Positions 11,470 to 23,014 of a stretch of 64,000 nt of DNA are shown in pieces. Made by a program: the position numbers and the translations under genes. The stretch comes from Cladochytrium replicatum. Lineage: Eukaryota > Chytridiomycota > Chytridiomycetes > Cladochytriales > Cladochytriaceae. Location: positions 496,001 through 560,000 of the forward strand of contig JAHLKD010000019.1 in NCBI GenBank assembly GCA_025526935.1, given 5' to 3'. How positions within the stretch are numbered: position 1 is the first letter of the stretch; each line of letters opens with the position of its first letter. Below the pieces are notes generated by a model. The model searched no databases. It was not told the DNA's origin and worked only from the letters and a program-made list of their open reading frames with translations.

Positions 11470-11906
11470 AAGAATGCAACCATTTTCATCTACCAAAACC
11501 ATTTGCGGTCCTATTGATCCCGTTTTTTTTTTGGATTTTCACGTCTTTGTACGCTTCCCTTTTCTTTGGGGAAACGTGTTTTTTCGTCTCTACTCTTTCA
11601 AAACTGTACACCACACCTCTCTTTTTGGACACACTAACTCCGTTCTTTTCTCTTGTCTGGATTTTTGGTTGTACCGCACACGCAAACACAACGGGTGAAT
11701 GCATTGTTGTTACGACAACTGCAGCAAATAAATAATGCACATAATTCAACTTTGTTCAATAACTTTGGTTGCATTGAGGTGGGAAGAAACCATAGCATAT
11801 TTTGTTCTCGTATGCATATAAAGGCGAGGAAATGTTCCAAACATAGACGGGGCGGATTGGATCATAAGCATGCAGCCATGAATGGCTTGTGGAAATCAGA
11901 GGAGCG
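11470..11906. other. Intergenic, 3' region of NOX copy 2
   Basis: T-rich 3' untranslated sequence (for example a run of nine T at 11523-11531), with AATAAATAA near 11727, a possible polyadenylation signal. The rest is the upstream region of the next gene. Confidence 0.45.
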
Positions 11907-12708
11907 ATGAGTCTGAAGGCGTTGCTGTCAAATGCGCATACAAAGTCAATGCCCGGGTTCCATGTCTTAGATGACCTCAAAGGACTTTTCTGGACCATCC
12001 TAACAGTGGCCGTCATTTTTGTGTTTCTTATGCAGGTTCGTGGGAGAGTAATTCGATAACGAAGCACTTCAAATGTACTAAAACTGAGAAAATCAAATGT
12101 AGATGCTTAGCCTCATCAACGGAAGTGGGGAAGCAAGTGGCATAGACACACAACAAGCTGGATCAGCCGCGGGAAAGCCAACAGCAGCGGCAAAAGTCCG
12201 GACGACGTCTTCGTCTCAGACTCTTTTTGAGGAGAAAAGGTCGGGATCGGTCGACGAAGCTCCGTTAGAGCGTCCCCTTTGTGATCTTCAATGTCTTCAC
12301 AACGAAAGCAGCGCGCGGTTGACAACGGAGTGCAGTGTGACGAACGCAGGAGAAGCAGGGAACACCAACGCCGACGAATCTTCCACGCGACAACGAATCA
12401 CGATCGACCGGCCGGGACCCAAGTCTCTTTCAGAAATGTCGCCGGACGAAGTGCTACAAATCGTGCTTCCGCCGATCGTGAACGCCCAGCTCGACAAGAT
12501 CGATTGGGCGTGGGACACGGCTGTCGATTGCTGTGCGAATACCATCTTGACCGCAACGTCGTTTATACCATTCCTGCCAAGGAAATCAAAGCGGGTTGGG
12601 AAAGGAGGAAAGGATCCAGACGGCAAATTGCAGAGTTTAGATCAACGATCATCAGTGTCGACGGATCACGCTACGGCGAAAGGAAACCTCAAGAACGAAA
12701 AGATTTGA
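11907..12708 (+). CDS. Small single-pass membrane protein, unknown function
   Basis: CDS is join(11907..12035,12103..12708), 244 residues. Exon 1 (43 codons) begins MSLKALLSNAHTKS and ends with one membrane helix, FWTILTVAVIFVFLMQ. The 67-nt intron (GTTCGT...ATGTAG) joins in phase 0 to MLSLINGSGEA. After a long polar Ser/Thr/Ala linker comes a more ordered segment, SLSEMSPDEVLQIVLPP then QLDKIDWAWDTAVDC, and a basic tail. I do not recognise a family. The helix near the N-terminus could be a signal anchor. The second exon alone is open from its own ATG, so a shorter soluble form cannot be excluded. Confidence 0.55.
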
Positions 12709-12865
12709 CCGCTCACAATCGCCTGAATTTTAGATATCTAACACTCTGGACTCAGAGAATATAGTTTAATACCAGAGAACCATACCGGCGAGAACCACTC
12801 ATTTTTCAAAGTTTATTTTCATGGATCAATAAACACTCGGCAAATACTGATGACGTTTACAAAAC

Positions 12866-13876
12866 TCAAGCATGCATGCGTGCACGTTCTGCTGCACGGC
12901 TGCGATAAGCCAGGACGACGCGGTACACAACGGACACACCGGCGACGACGAGCAAACCACTCGATGCGGTTGAACTCACCCATTTCATCGTATCAGCTCC
13001 TTTCCCGGGATAATAGTGTATTGCCTTGGAATCAGACACTCCGTGGAGCGCCCAGGCGAGCACCAATGTGATGGTCACGTCCCCGCCTTTGGTGAACGGC
13101 AGGACGACACCGATGGCCGAAAGGAAGACGACTGCAGCGACGGAGTACGGAACATTCGGGAAAGGGTCTTCGGGGTCAATCGGGAAGAGCCACACGAAGA
13201 GATTGACGCAGGTCGCTGCTGTCGTCCAACCTTTTGAGGCAAGTTCACAGATTAGTGCGTCCTTCACCAGTGACAATCAAGGTGACTCACCCAGGTACAA
13301 GCCGAAAGGCAAGCGGGAGAGACAAACGATCCACCATGGGTGTTCAGAAGGAGTGGACACAATCGGGCCGTAGTGGCCCAGCAAAGGCGTTCCTTCTTGA
13401 GCCGGTGCTCCTCCCGCAGTTGAGGGAGCAAGCATGGGTCGGCGTTGTCGCACGTAGATCATCGAGAGCACGACGACGAGGAGCAGAAGTACGCAGAAAG
13501 CAAGAGGAATGATTCTCTGGCTCCAGATGTACAGCCAGAACACATTCAACACGCAGGTGAGCAAAAAGTAGCCATGGACGCGGAGGGTAATTTGGTCGAA
13601 TGCGGCTGCACCGGCGGGAGTTGAGACGTCAGTTGTGAAAGGGAGGAGTTGGAAGATCACAAATGCCAGGAGTGTGGTGTAGATGAGGCCCCAGATGGCA
13701 AAGGTCGGACCGGAGGGGGTGATCCACGTGTCCTCCTTGTCTGTTGGCTTTGTGTTGAAGATGTCGCGGGCCAAGCCGTTGGCGACGATCATTGCGGAGA
13801 AGAAGACAAAGTTCAGGACGCGGTAGGCCCAAACGGCGCCCCGGTGATCAGGGGTGGGAGGTGCGACGATGTGCAT
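12866..13876 (-). CDS. TspO/MBR-like multi-pass membrane protein
   Basis: CDS is complement(join(12866..13230,13291..13876)), 316 residues. The 60-nt intron (GTGAGT...CACTAAT...AAAAG) joins LYLG|WTTAATCVN. About eight hydrophobic helices are visible. The segment WITPSGPTFAIWGLIYT matches the 'TP....F.IWG.IY' core of TspO/tryptophan-rich sensory proteins, which bind porphyrins and lipids. It is about twice the usual TspO length (about 160), so it belongs to the longer TspO-related group. Convergent with the gene at 11907, with about 160 bp between stop codons. The family call is by motif and topology; the ligand is unknown. Confidence 0.6.
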
Positions 13877-14077
13877 CTTTGGTGTTCGAGATCTGAGACG
13901 CGTGTGTGGGGTAAATGGGGAGAATTTTTATTCAAAATATTTTTTTTTGAGAATGAAAACAGTACGATTTTATACATTTCATTTATATTATTACGATTAG
14001 TTTGATTACCGGTGCAGATCAACTTGAAGTCACCAGATAGGGCGATCGCTGAATAATGTTTTCACAGAATTCGCAAA

Positions 14078-14894
14078 TTAAAGCACAGGATCATCAGTCC
14101 TGCAGTGATGGATCAAAGAGACAATGAAAACCACTACGAATGCCATATCCATTCCCTCGGCAATTTCAGCAGACCGTGAGTCACAATTTCCCCGGTTGAC
14201 CTTTTCTACAGCGACGAGCTGTTTCCCTCCATCGATGATCACAATTTCAGCAGACCGTGAGTCACAATTTCCCCGGTTGACCTTTTCTACAGCGACGAGC
14301 TGTTTCCCTCCATCGATGATCACAAAGATCTCGGAAGTCTTATAGCCCAAAGGCACATTGATCACGACCTCGTGAAGCTTGTCGTCCAGCAGGTTTCTAA
14401 CTGTGGCTCGGATTCCATTGTTTCTAAATTCGCGTGTCATGTACCTGAAGCTACTAAACTCGTACTACACGTAGAAAGATAGAATGTCCTTGTCACCAGA
14501 ATCTTCACGAGATGAAGGAGCCCTCAATTTACTCACCATTTTCCCCCCGTTTGCGCAGCACCCAAAGTTCTGTGCCTTTGAATTCAACCGTGCAGATAGT
14601 ATTTCCGGCGAGGTCACTCAACGTCCTGATGCTTGAGGTGAAACCGTGGCTCACTTTGAGAATCGCCTCTTTCGAATGAATGTTCTGAACTGTGAATTCG
14701 GTCGCGAAAGCCGAGGGATCCTTTATTTTGAGAATGATTCCACCTTCTGGTGCCTTGAAGCCGCCGTGCACCGAGAAGTGGACTAGATCAAGCTAAAAGA
14801 AGCCTCATTAGCGATAAAAACGTAACCTGCCTTTCAGGAGCTTTTCCAAGTCCGAAATGTCATCTTTGAAGAGATTGTTGAGCAACTTTGACAT
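14078..14894 (-). CDS. LURP-one/tubby-C-like protein, copy 1, with 81-bp internal duplication
   Basis: A putative first exon at 14894-14831 reads MSKLLNNLFKDDISDLEKLL. The next (about 14800-14520) has the LURP-one beta strands: APEGGIILKIKD, ATEFTVQNIHSKEAILKV, DLAGNTICTVEFKG. The last (about 14440-14078) has ATVRNLLDDKLHEVVINV, IIDGGKQLVAVE and the C-terminal hydrophobic strand or helix AEGMDMAFVVVFIVSLIHH. These follow the LOR fold (phospholipid scramblase/tubby C-terminal relatives; role in fungi unknown). The 27-codon unit from VIIDGGKQ to RSAEI is present twice (14161-14241, 14242-14322). It keeps frame but would insert an extra strand pair, so activity is doubtful. The first splice join is not resolved in phase. 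Confidence 0.5.
14161..14322. repeat. Perfect-looking 81-bp tandem duplication
   Basis: Two adjacent copies of the same 81 bp, offset exactly 81, inside the LURP-one-like gene. The copies look identical, so the event is recent (or an assembly artefact). Confidence 0.85.
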
Positions 14895-15425
14895 GGTGGG
14901 ACGCCGTAATCAAATATCGAGCATAAAGCTGAGTTGATGAGGCTGATCATTTCAATGTCATCGACTTTATTTTAAATTCGACTTGTTGACGGAGTGAAGT
15001 ACACAATGAGATTTGTGAAACTTTGAAGGGTTGGCAGAGTTTTGTGGCTCCGAGGTTTTTGGAGGATTGACAGCACTGAAGTTCAAGTTCTTGGGAAGCA
15101 TAACCGTCCATCCTCATGTATGCTCCAATACTGTTCACTTCGGATCCATCCGGATCGACATGTAAATTTGGCAAACACACGAATTGAGTTCCTGGGTTAA
15201 CTCGTCAGGAGATGCGGGTTCTAAACGGATGGTTTAGGTTTGAATTGCACATATATGCACATTATGAGATCCTTCCAAGTCCAGCAGCCTGTAGAGTTGT
15301 AGACCGGTATCCCCGCTCTCCAATGGTGACTCGGATCGCAATGCGTAAAACCTTGTTAATGAGATTCCAAACTGCTATTCAAAGAGGATGGTAACATTTG
15401 CAAAGTCCATTGCAAGTCATCAATT
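14895..15425. other. Intergenic, no gene seen
   Basis: AT-rich; the minus-strand frame at 14947-15180 has no recognisable motif. No gene supported. Confidence 0.3.
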
Positions 15426-16010
15426 TTAGGGCACTTTCGGCTGAGTCGTCCTTCTGAGGTGAATCAACGAAAGAGCGAAAACAGTAACCAAGGTCATATC
15501 CATCCCCTCCGCAATCCCAATACGGCTAGAATAATTGTTCCAACAATGTGCAACGACGGCAACAAGCTGATTCTTTACTCCCACATTGATAGAAATCTCT
15601 CCTGCCTGTACCGTCATCTCGTATTTCTCCCAACCAAACGAGTTTTTCACAGCGGCCTTGCCCGCATCAATGTTGATCGCACGCTCCGCATTGTTGTACT
15701 TGCTCAACAGTTACCGTTGGTGATACAATCGATGTTAGACTGGTCTTACACTGTGCCAAAGCACATACCACTTCCACTCCGTCTCTGTTGAACACCTGTC
15801 CGATCTTTTCTTCTTCGTATTCTCTAATGGCTTTAAACTAGATCATGCAGATCTCGTTCCCATTGACATAAGTCAAATGACATGTGTTCGGGCTGAGTTG
15901 AGAATCACCTCCCCCGTTTTCGAATTCACAGCCATGAGAGAACAATAGTCGGCTTGTTGGGCTAGAGATGGATCCGCTTTTGAGAGTGACGCCACCTTTT
16001 TCAGCCCGTT
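15426..16010 (-). pseudogene. LURP-one-like copy 2, degraded
   Basis: The C-terminal part (15707-15426) is intact in one frame: AVKNSFGWEKYEMTV, GEISINVGVKNQLVAVV and IAEGMDMTLVTVFALSLIH. Upstream (about 16010-15840) EKGGVTLKSG and TCHLTYVNGNEICMI are found in other frames with stops between. These are the EGGI(I/T)LK and N.ICTV strands of copy 1. Probably dead; splicing cannot be excluded as the cause of some shifts. Confidence 0.5.
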
Positions 16011-16779
16011 GGCTGACAGGTGCTAAGGAGTCGAATCTTTGCAGTTGGGCAAGATATCATATAAGATTGCACAGTGGCATATTTTCTATGCATGATCAAA
16101 AACCCTTCCTCCCATATTTCCTCCTCCTGTGAAATGACAATAAATGTTAGAAAATAAGATGACAATATGATGCGATTGACAAAGAACTTTGAGAAAAATT
16201 TGAAACCCAAGCTAATAAAGGAAAGCATGTCGAAGCAGCTTGTTTGTGTGGGCTTCTTGTTGACGGAGTGTGGAGTGGTTAAGGTATTGAAGCTATCTTT
16301 CATGAAAATTGTGTTTGAATTTGAAGAGAATTACTGGCAAATGTTCTCGGCCATGCCAAATGGTTCTGGGTTGACGAAAGTATATTGAATGATCAAAGAC
16401 AAAGTCGAAAGGTCAAAGAGAGAGAACGGATGCAAAACACAAGTGGCCCTCAATGCTACTGAATCCGCTCTGCAAACACTCCAACTTCTCCATTGAACGT
16501 CTCAAAACATTGACGACTTTCATAAAAATCGCTCCTGTCGACACAATTTCGTAACAGCAAGTATGCAAGAGGCCGGTTCGGAAAGGTTCAGTTGTGCACT
16601 CCCCACAGGGAAAAGATGATCGAAAATTTATACACTTCTTTGACTTTCCATGGATCCGTGCTCAATCATAAGAAGGCAGTATCGTCCACAAACACGTGGT
16701 ATCGAGGAAAATCCCATGGTAAACGTGATATAGAAGCTACAATAACATATGCTCATAATTCCTCACGAGTCCCTGTAGT
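16011..16779. other. Gene-poor AT-rich sequence
   Basis: No coding frame with recognisable motif on either strand; probably old, decayed family DNA. Confidence 0.3.
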
Positions 16780-17348
16780 GATGGATCATCAAGCGAACGA
16801 AACAGCAATTTGAAGCAATTTACATTCCCCCAGCGACCATAACGTAGTGTGAAACAGTGCTGCCTCGGTTTACTTTGTCAATGAATAACGGTGGTTCTAG
16901 TTCCGCTTTCAATGCTGGCATCGTATTATGCCTTCTTTCTTGTAAATCACCCCCATACTGACGATTTTCTCCCCATTTCTGTCAATCACCAACGATCAGG
17001 ATCGTCGGTCCACCAGACGAGGCTCTCTTTGATCAACCGTGCAGATCCGATTTCCGGCGACATCAATCAACATCCTGGCGTTTGAGACAAAACTGTGACT
17101 CAGTATGGAAATTCTCAACCGTGAATTCTGTCGCAATAACCGAAGGATCCTTGATTTTGAGGATGATTCCACCTTGCGAGCCGTGAAGTCGCCGTATACT
17201 GAGAAGTAGCATGGATCCAGCTGCGATATAAGTCACCATAACACGGCACAAATAAGGCTTCTTGCTTATCTTTTGTCATTCTCACATGCGATTTCTCCAA
17301 GTCCGATACGTTATTGTCAAAGCCGTAATTGTTGAGGAATTTGAACAT
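16780..17348 (-). pseudogene. LURP-one-like copy 3, degraded
   Basis: From 17348 the first-exon motif MFKFLNNYGFDNNVSDLEK parallels MSKLLNNLFKDDISDLEK of copy 1. Then (17190-17100) GGIILKIKDPSVIATEFTVEN, and in another frame SHSFVSNARMLIDVAGNRICTVD (about 17100-17020). The C-terminal half is not recognisable as an open frame. Copies 1 and 3 share the exon order, so this is a duplicate gene that lost its 3' half. Confidence 0.55.
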
Positions 17349-17934
17349 AATGCGCTCATGGGGTTCATGTCTTGCAACCTCCTTTTGGTTAGGTTGTTCT
17401 CATTAGTTTTAGGTGATACTGTGGGAAACGTCAATGGCGAACGAAACTTCAATGGCCCAGAATTCATAGTGCTCGCAAACTGGATATGGCACAACAACTC
17501 ACTAAGTACGTCTGCCACTATCTATCGCATGTTCAGAGCATTAGTGGATGCATATCCTTCTGAGTGGTTAAGGTTCTGCGGCATACATCCGGCATCTGTC
17601 GTCCATCACGCTCCCTGAGGTGGATTGGAATCCTTTGAAGACAGGTTTAGCCAAGGATTTCATTCTTTCAAATGACAACATCGATCGGTTCATCAGGACT
17701 GGGTTGGCAAAAGACGTAACCAGTCGTGGATGGGACCCTGACGATATGAACCAGATACAGAAGCTGATTTGGGCTGGCTGTTCCACCTATCAACTTGTGA
17801 TTGTTCAGTGGAGTTTTGTTCATCTTTACGATAGTGTTTGTAAATAACACACTGTCCACACAGACACAAAGTGTTCATGTAAATATCAAGCGTGTTCTAA
17901 ATCAAGTTCAATTACTCCTGGGCAGCAAAAACCC

Positions 17935-18098
17935 AGCGGGTCAGGGTCAGGTACGGGTTTCAACCACTTTGGGTCAGGGTATTCCCTTCGTACCCATCAG
18001 TGACCTGGCGGGTGCCTGGACAAACACGACCCGACATAAGGGGTTTACTGCGGGTCACCACTGGAACCTGGACCCGACCCAGACCCGCCGAACCTTAT
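17935..18098. repeat. GGGTC/GACCC motif cluster, imperfect inverted repeat
   Basis: On the plus strand GGGTCAGGGTCAGG and GGGTCAGGG occur at 17938-17975. The complementary CCTGGACCCGACCCAGACCC lies at about 18066-18088. It could fold as a hairpin with a loop of roughly 100 nt, or be a fragment of a low-complexity repeat or telomere-like insert. Confidence 0.4.
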
Positions 18099-19663
18099 CC
18101 CACACATACACATAATAAAACAAATGCCGGTATGACAAAACAAAAAAAAGACTTTCCAACATGCATAATCACAGCAACAGCACAAAAAACTCTCAAGCCC
18201 AAGAGAAAGATCCATTACCAGAAATCGATGATGGAACTCCAGAAAGTCATAGAGAATTTAACGTATTGCAGTTGGATCTGACTGTTCTCCTATGCAATAG
18301 TGTAATGTATATTTGCATCTCTGCATTGAAAGCCGTGACTTGTCATTGAAAAACATTGATTAAGGCTTGATCAGCTCCTGCAGGTGGAGCTTGAATTGGA
18401 ACCGGGATTTGAGGTAACAGGAGTAGACCATGTTGGGTTCTGTGATTGTGTTCCAGTATAGGAGTCAAACGCAGCCCTTTGATTCTGCAAAAGCTTTGAC
18501 GTCCTTGAAGTAGACCTAAAACTCATGGAGAGATGCTCCACTTGTTGGATTATGTACGTTATAGGACTCAATTACCACAGTCCCTTTAAAAACCTTACAC
18601 AAAACACACTATGACATAAACCAATAGACTGGAGACGTCCAGGAGCTCTCAATGGGGCATGCACAGAGACCAGTCAGTTATAACTGTTAAATTGATAACA
18701 ATTGTTTACTCGGAAAATTTATGTATTTATGGTGTTGAGAACGTTAACAACCGTGCCTTCATCTTCAAGTGATGGGTGATACGAGGATGGAAAGGCTCAA
18801 CTACAAATGTGCCGGCATACATGATCAGCCAATTCACAACCTAAGAATGGAACTCACTGTGGCTATATTTCGTCGGGGAATTGTTCACTGCGTCGGAAGT
18901 CTGTTGCGGTTGATCCAAGAAAGCTGTCTCCAACATAAGAGGGATTCCCGAAACTGCTATGGAGACAGCTTTACAGTTTTAGTAATCAACCCATCTCTGT
19001 ATAAAAGGTACACTTGATGTTTGAATGGCGTGTATGAGTCTCAGGATGGACTCTAAGCAACGGAGTAACAGAGTTTACCCAACTCCGACAAGGCCGATTC
19101 ACCACAAGTTCTGCTCATAGTTATGATTCAAGTTGTGTCCATTATTATGAAAAAATCCTGTTTTCTAATTGCTACCCCAAAGGAATTTCAATTGGTTGGA
19201 TTTTGGGAGTGTATATGCTCTCCGCTATGCACATGCCCATTATATTATTCTTACTGTCGATTATAAAATTATTACATCAAATAGTAATATATAAGAATAC
19301 AAGAAACCCCAATGTATTAAAACCTCAACGCTAGCCATTATAAAACAGGGCAAATGGGAAACATTCCAGCACACAGTTTGATTTCTATGGGAATCGGCCA
19401 TGCGATTCCAATTCGTCTTGCACCCGAGGTGGCGGAAGAATCAGCTGTCGAAAGCGAGACGAACCAGTTCAAGGCGTGTAATAGTCCTTGTTATCGGATT
19501 GTAAATACCACCTAATGTAAATTTTCCTTGTGAATTTTTTTATGTCGTGGGGCTGGTTACACCTCGAAGATTTTGATGTGTTCCACCGGTGCTCAACGTG
19601 ACAAAGCACATCAACAAGAATACAAATTCTTTTGTAGGTGGAGTGGGGGTCAATATGATGGGC

Positions 19664-19673
19664 TATAAATATA
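19664..19673 (+). promoter_or_regulatory. TATA-box-like element before the MFS gene
   Basis: TATAAATATA lies about 35-45 bp upstream of the ATG at 19706. It supports using that ATG rather than the one at 19655, which is upstream of the element. Confidence 0.4.
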
Positions 19674-19705
19674 TCAGTGTCGTGAATTGGGAAACAAATC
19701 TCTCA

Positions 19706-21325
19706 ATGGCGAAAATCCCAATCTCAAATGTGTCACCCAGGCTTTTGGCCATCACGGCCCTGCTCTACATCAATACGGCGTTCCTTAACTACAGTACCAC
19801 ATCCGGTGCAACTGTGATTTTGTCTTTTTCAAAGCTAGCGCACAAACAAGGACATGGCGATCTATTGCTATTCTCTCCAATGTTCCGTATTGGGTCCATA
19901 GTTGGCGGCTTGATCTCGGGTTTTGTGGTTGACTGGAGAGGTCGGCGTGTTGGTTTGGCGATCGGTTCCCTGCTAATAATTGCCGGGACGATTATCCAAG
20001 GCAGTACTTCACCTGGTACGACATAATTCGTGACACAATATAGTTGCTAACAATCTTTGCATCAGAATCCTCGAGTCAATTTCTGGCTGGACGGCTCATC
20101 AGCGGGTTTGGTTTTGCGATCACCTCCTCCGCCGCGACGATCCTCGTCGGCGAGCTTTCCCCACCAAAAGCCCGTGGAAGCATAATGGGCCTCGGCACTT
20201 CAGCAGTATGTCAAATGATCTTGATCAGGGCTGTTATTAACATATATATGGCTGGTTAAACAGGCCTACGTTGGTGCATTCCTCGGCCTTTTAACAACTG
20301 ACGGCATGGCACCATATTCAGCGGAGCTCAAGTGGAGACTCCCCATTCTCTTTCAACTCTTACCAAGTTGCATAGTCCTGTTCACACTCAAACTTATACC
20401 TGAGTCGCCGCGCTTCCTTGTTTCTCGGGGCCAAATTGACGCTGCCATCGAGATTTTGGCGAACTACCACGCTAGAGGAAACAAGGACTCAGAGATCGTC
20501 CGCTTTCAAATGAAGGAAATGCGGGAAGAGTCGGAGCGGGACCAAGCTTACACATCCACAACATTCGTCGGGTCAATGCGCGCGGTCGGTGCCATCTTCA
20601 GCTCCAAAGCCACTCTCTACCGTCTCTTCCTCTGTTGGGTGATCTCGTGGGCTCCCGGGATCACGTATCTGGACTACTACGTTTCGGACATAATCATTGA
20701 ATCCGAGCTGAGGACTCTTATAGGCTATGGCATCGGCCTCTTAGTAATCGCGCTAGTCTGTTCTCTCGGAGGCTCGCTGTTCTTGATTGACACCATCGGC
20801 AGGCGGCGAACGGGGCTCTACTCAACTATTATCATCGTGTTGTCGTATGCCGCGGTTGGTGGAGCAACGGCGGTTGCGAAAACCTCAAGCGCTGCAGCGA
20901 TTGCCACATTGGTTCTTGTTTACGTCGGTTATGCGGCTTACTCAGCTCTGTGGAGCCCACTCGAAAACGTGTACGCACTTGAAATCTGGCCGTTCGCTCT
21001 CCGTGCGAAGGCGATGAGCGCAAATTATGTACTCTCTGGGCTGTCCGGCTACTTCTACTCTTACATTTCCTCGTATGGTTTCGGCAATTTAGACGGGACG
21101 TTCTTGTTTGTCATTGGAGCGTTGTGTGCAGTGTGGGCTGCCCTGATCTGGTTCTTCGTGGTTGAGACGAACGGGCACACGCTTGAGGCAATTGACAAAA
21201 AAATCTTTAACTCAGATCACCCGATCAAGGAATCTCTCAAACCCCCCAAATTCGGAGATGAAGCAATCCCCGACTTTGTAGTCGAAGGTGACTTGAAGGG
21301 GCCTGTCGGGGACGAAAAAGCGTGA
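19706..21325 (+). CDS. MFS sugar-porter-type transporter
   Basis: CDS is join(19706..20015,20066..20205,20264..21325), 503 residues with start MAKIPISN. The 50- and 58-nt introns join in phase 1 (SPG|ESSSQF) and phase 0 (GTSA|AYVG). Twelve hydrophobic segments fit the family. Signatures: DWRGRRVGLAIG (loop 2-3), AGRLISGFG (helix 4), PESPRFLV after helix 6, DTIGRRRTGL (loop 8-9), and VETNGHTLEAID, the sugar-porter 'PET.G..LE.ID' motif. A plasma-membrane hexose or disaccharide carrier is likely; the substrate cannot be read. An in-frame ATG at 19655 would add 17 residues but lies before the TATA-like element. It is the only clearly intact gene between 14.9 and 23 kb. Confidence 0.85.
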
Positions 21326-21491
21326 ATTCCCTGACATATCTGTAGTCTCACCATCCCATATTGTGGAGCTTCTATGATACTTATTCTCGCTTAAATCCCC
21401 AAAGTTATCGTTTCTTTTATTGTCAAAATATTGACAAGTGCGGACAGCGATGACAATAATATGTGTGTTCAATGTGTGTATTGCCGTGAGC

Positions 21492-22003
21492 TCATCCAGC
21501 AAGAAAAGTTGTGGTATTTGTCCCGTCCAACTGTTTGTGTCCGCCCACGTTGGTAGAAATCTCTCCTGCCGAAATATTGGATTCCTCTTCAGTGAACGAG
21601 TTTTTCACTTCGGCCCTGACACTGCGCGTTGCGTAAAGCCAAAAGTGCGTACTGAAGTTGCAATCGAGTGAGTGCAATTATTTTTAAAATGTCCCATCCT
21701 AAAGCTCCTACCATTTCCTGCCCATTTCTGTCGTACACCCTCCCAAGTCCATGTCGTTCTTCGCTGTTTTCTCCGCCGCTGTTAAACTCAACTGTGCAGA
21801 TTGTAGAATTCTGTTTCTGGGCAGTAGTCGGATCCGAGAGTGATTCCACCTTCTGGAGCTCTCATGCTGTCGTGTGCGGAGAAGTCGAACTTATCCAGCT
21901 GCCGACCAGGAGAAATCATCAGAGAGCTCGCGATTTTCTTTTTAGTGATTGAACCAACCTGTAACTGACTCCTCGGAACTTCCCTTTTCAGCAGCTTAAT
22001 CAT
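21492..22003 (-). pseudogene. LURP-one-like copy 4, degraded
   Basis: Minus strand: RQLDKFDFSAHDSMRAPEGGITL (about 21910-21845), then in a second frame STICTVEFNSG and VYDRNGQEMVGAL (about 21810-21700). In a third frame come RAEVKNSFTEEESNISAGEISTNVG and HKQLDG (about 21620-21510). The order matches the LOR domain, but three frames and stops make it a pseudogene. It is convergent with the MFS gene. Confidence 0.6.
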
Positions 22004-23014
22004 GAATTGAAATAGAGTACGAATCTTGGCTTAGAATACGATATATTATTGTGAAGAAGTAGTTCTGCTTTGTATTTCTTTCATTGACGAAGGGACTATT
22101 GAAACAATCCTGCATTCAAATAATTATTGATCGACGGAATGCTCTCAACTTTGAATTTTCGGTAATCTTTGGAACAAAATAATTTATTACTGGAGTTTTG
22201 ACATGTTATCCAAAGGATTTAATACATGGTGAACATCGAGCCCGACGCTGCGCTCCCTGATGCACCAACCTCGCGATCGGGCTTTCAACAGTGGTGCGAA
22301 CTGTATTGAAGCATAAAAAGCAAAATGCAAGACGGAACAGCGCTCAAGTCAACGGAAACCCGGCTCTCTTTAATCAACTCCACCTTCTCCATCAGTGACT
22401 ACAAGAAGGTTGCCGACTCGTTGAACTTGAGTATCAAGTCCACCACTGCCTCGATCATGCGCTTAAGGGGGATATGGTTTGTCGTCTGATCTCAGAGGAA
22501 CTTTGCGAGAATACCAGAAGAACAGAAAAATCTTTGTTGTTCGTATGGAGATTCCCTCCGCAAGGTCTGGCCAGGAGCGACCATCTTGGATGGCCAAGAA
22601 GGTCCGGCTCCCACGGTTGATACCTGTGACAGGTAACTTGGGCGAAATGAACTGGCAAAAAAAAGAATAATCAACTGTTAAAGTATTGAATCCAGCAACA
22701 ACAGCAGTAGGATTAGCTGACTGCACTGAAAGCACAGTTCTTTTTCAAATAAACGAAAGAACATGTTCGTCAACTCATCAATTTTCGCTGGTGGTGGTGA
22801 TGTGGTTCGTGTGGTAATTGTTCAACGATTCAACATTCAACTGAAGGACGGGCGGCGTGCGGGAACACTACTATAGACTACGCGAATCTCATCGCACCGC
22901 ACTGCTGACTGTTGCCATTCAGCTTGGAACACCTCGTTAGCACCGGCTGATTGGACTCTCTTCCGACCTCGCCTGTATTTGGTACTGAAATAGATTCTAT
23001 ACCCGTTTTCGACT
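22004..23014. other. Intergenic, upstream region of F-box/WD40 gene
   Basis: No gene supported. A GT-rich element at 22789-22816 (GGTGGTGATGTGGTTCGTGT) resembles one before the acetyltransferase gene at 44894-44922. Confidence 0.35.

Larger units (their letters stand above)
17349..19705. other. Long gene-poor stretch
   Basis: About 2.3 kb without a supported gene. A plus-strand open frame (17620-17847) contains an internal repeat (TGLAKD twice) but resembles nothing I know. At 17937-18095 G-rich GGGTC-type motifs on one side face CCC-rich copies on the other (separate entry). A consensus-like TATAAATATA lies at 19664-19673, before the MFS gene. Confidence 0.35.
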
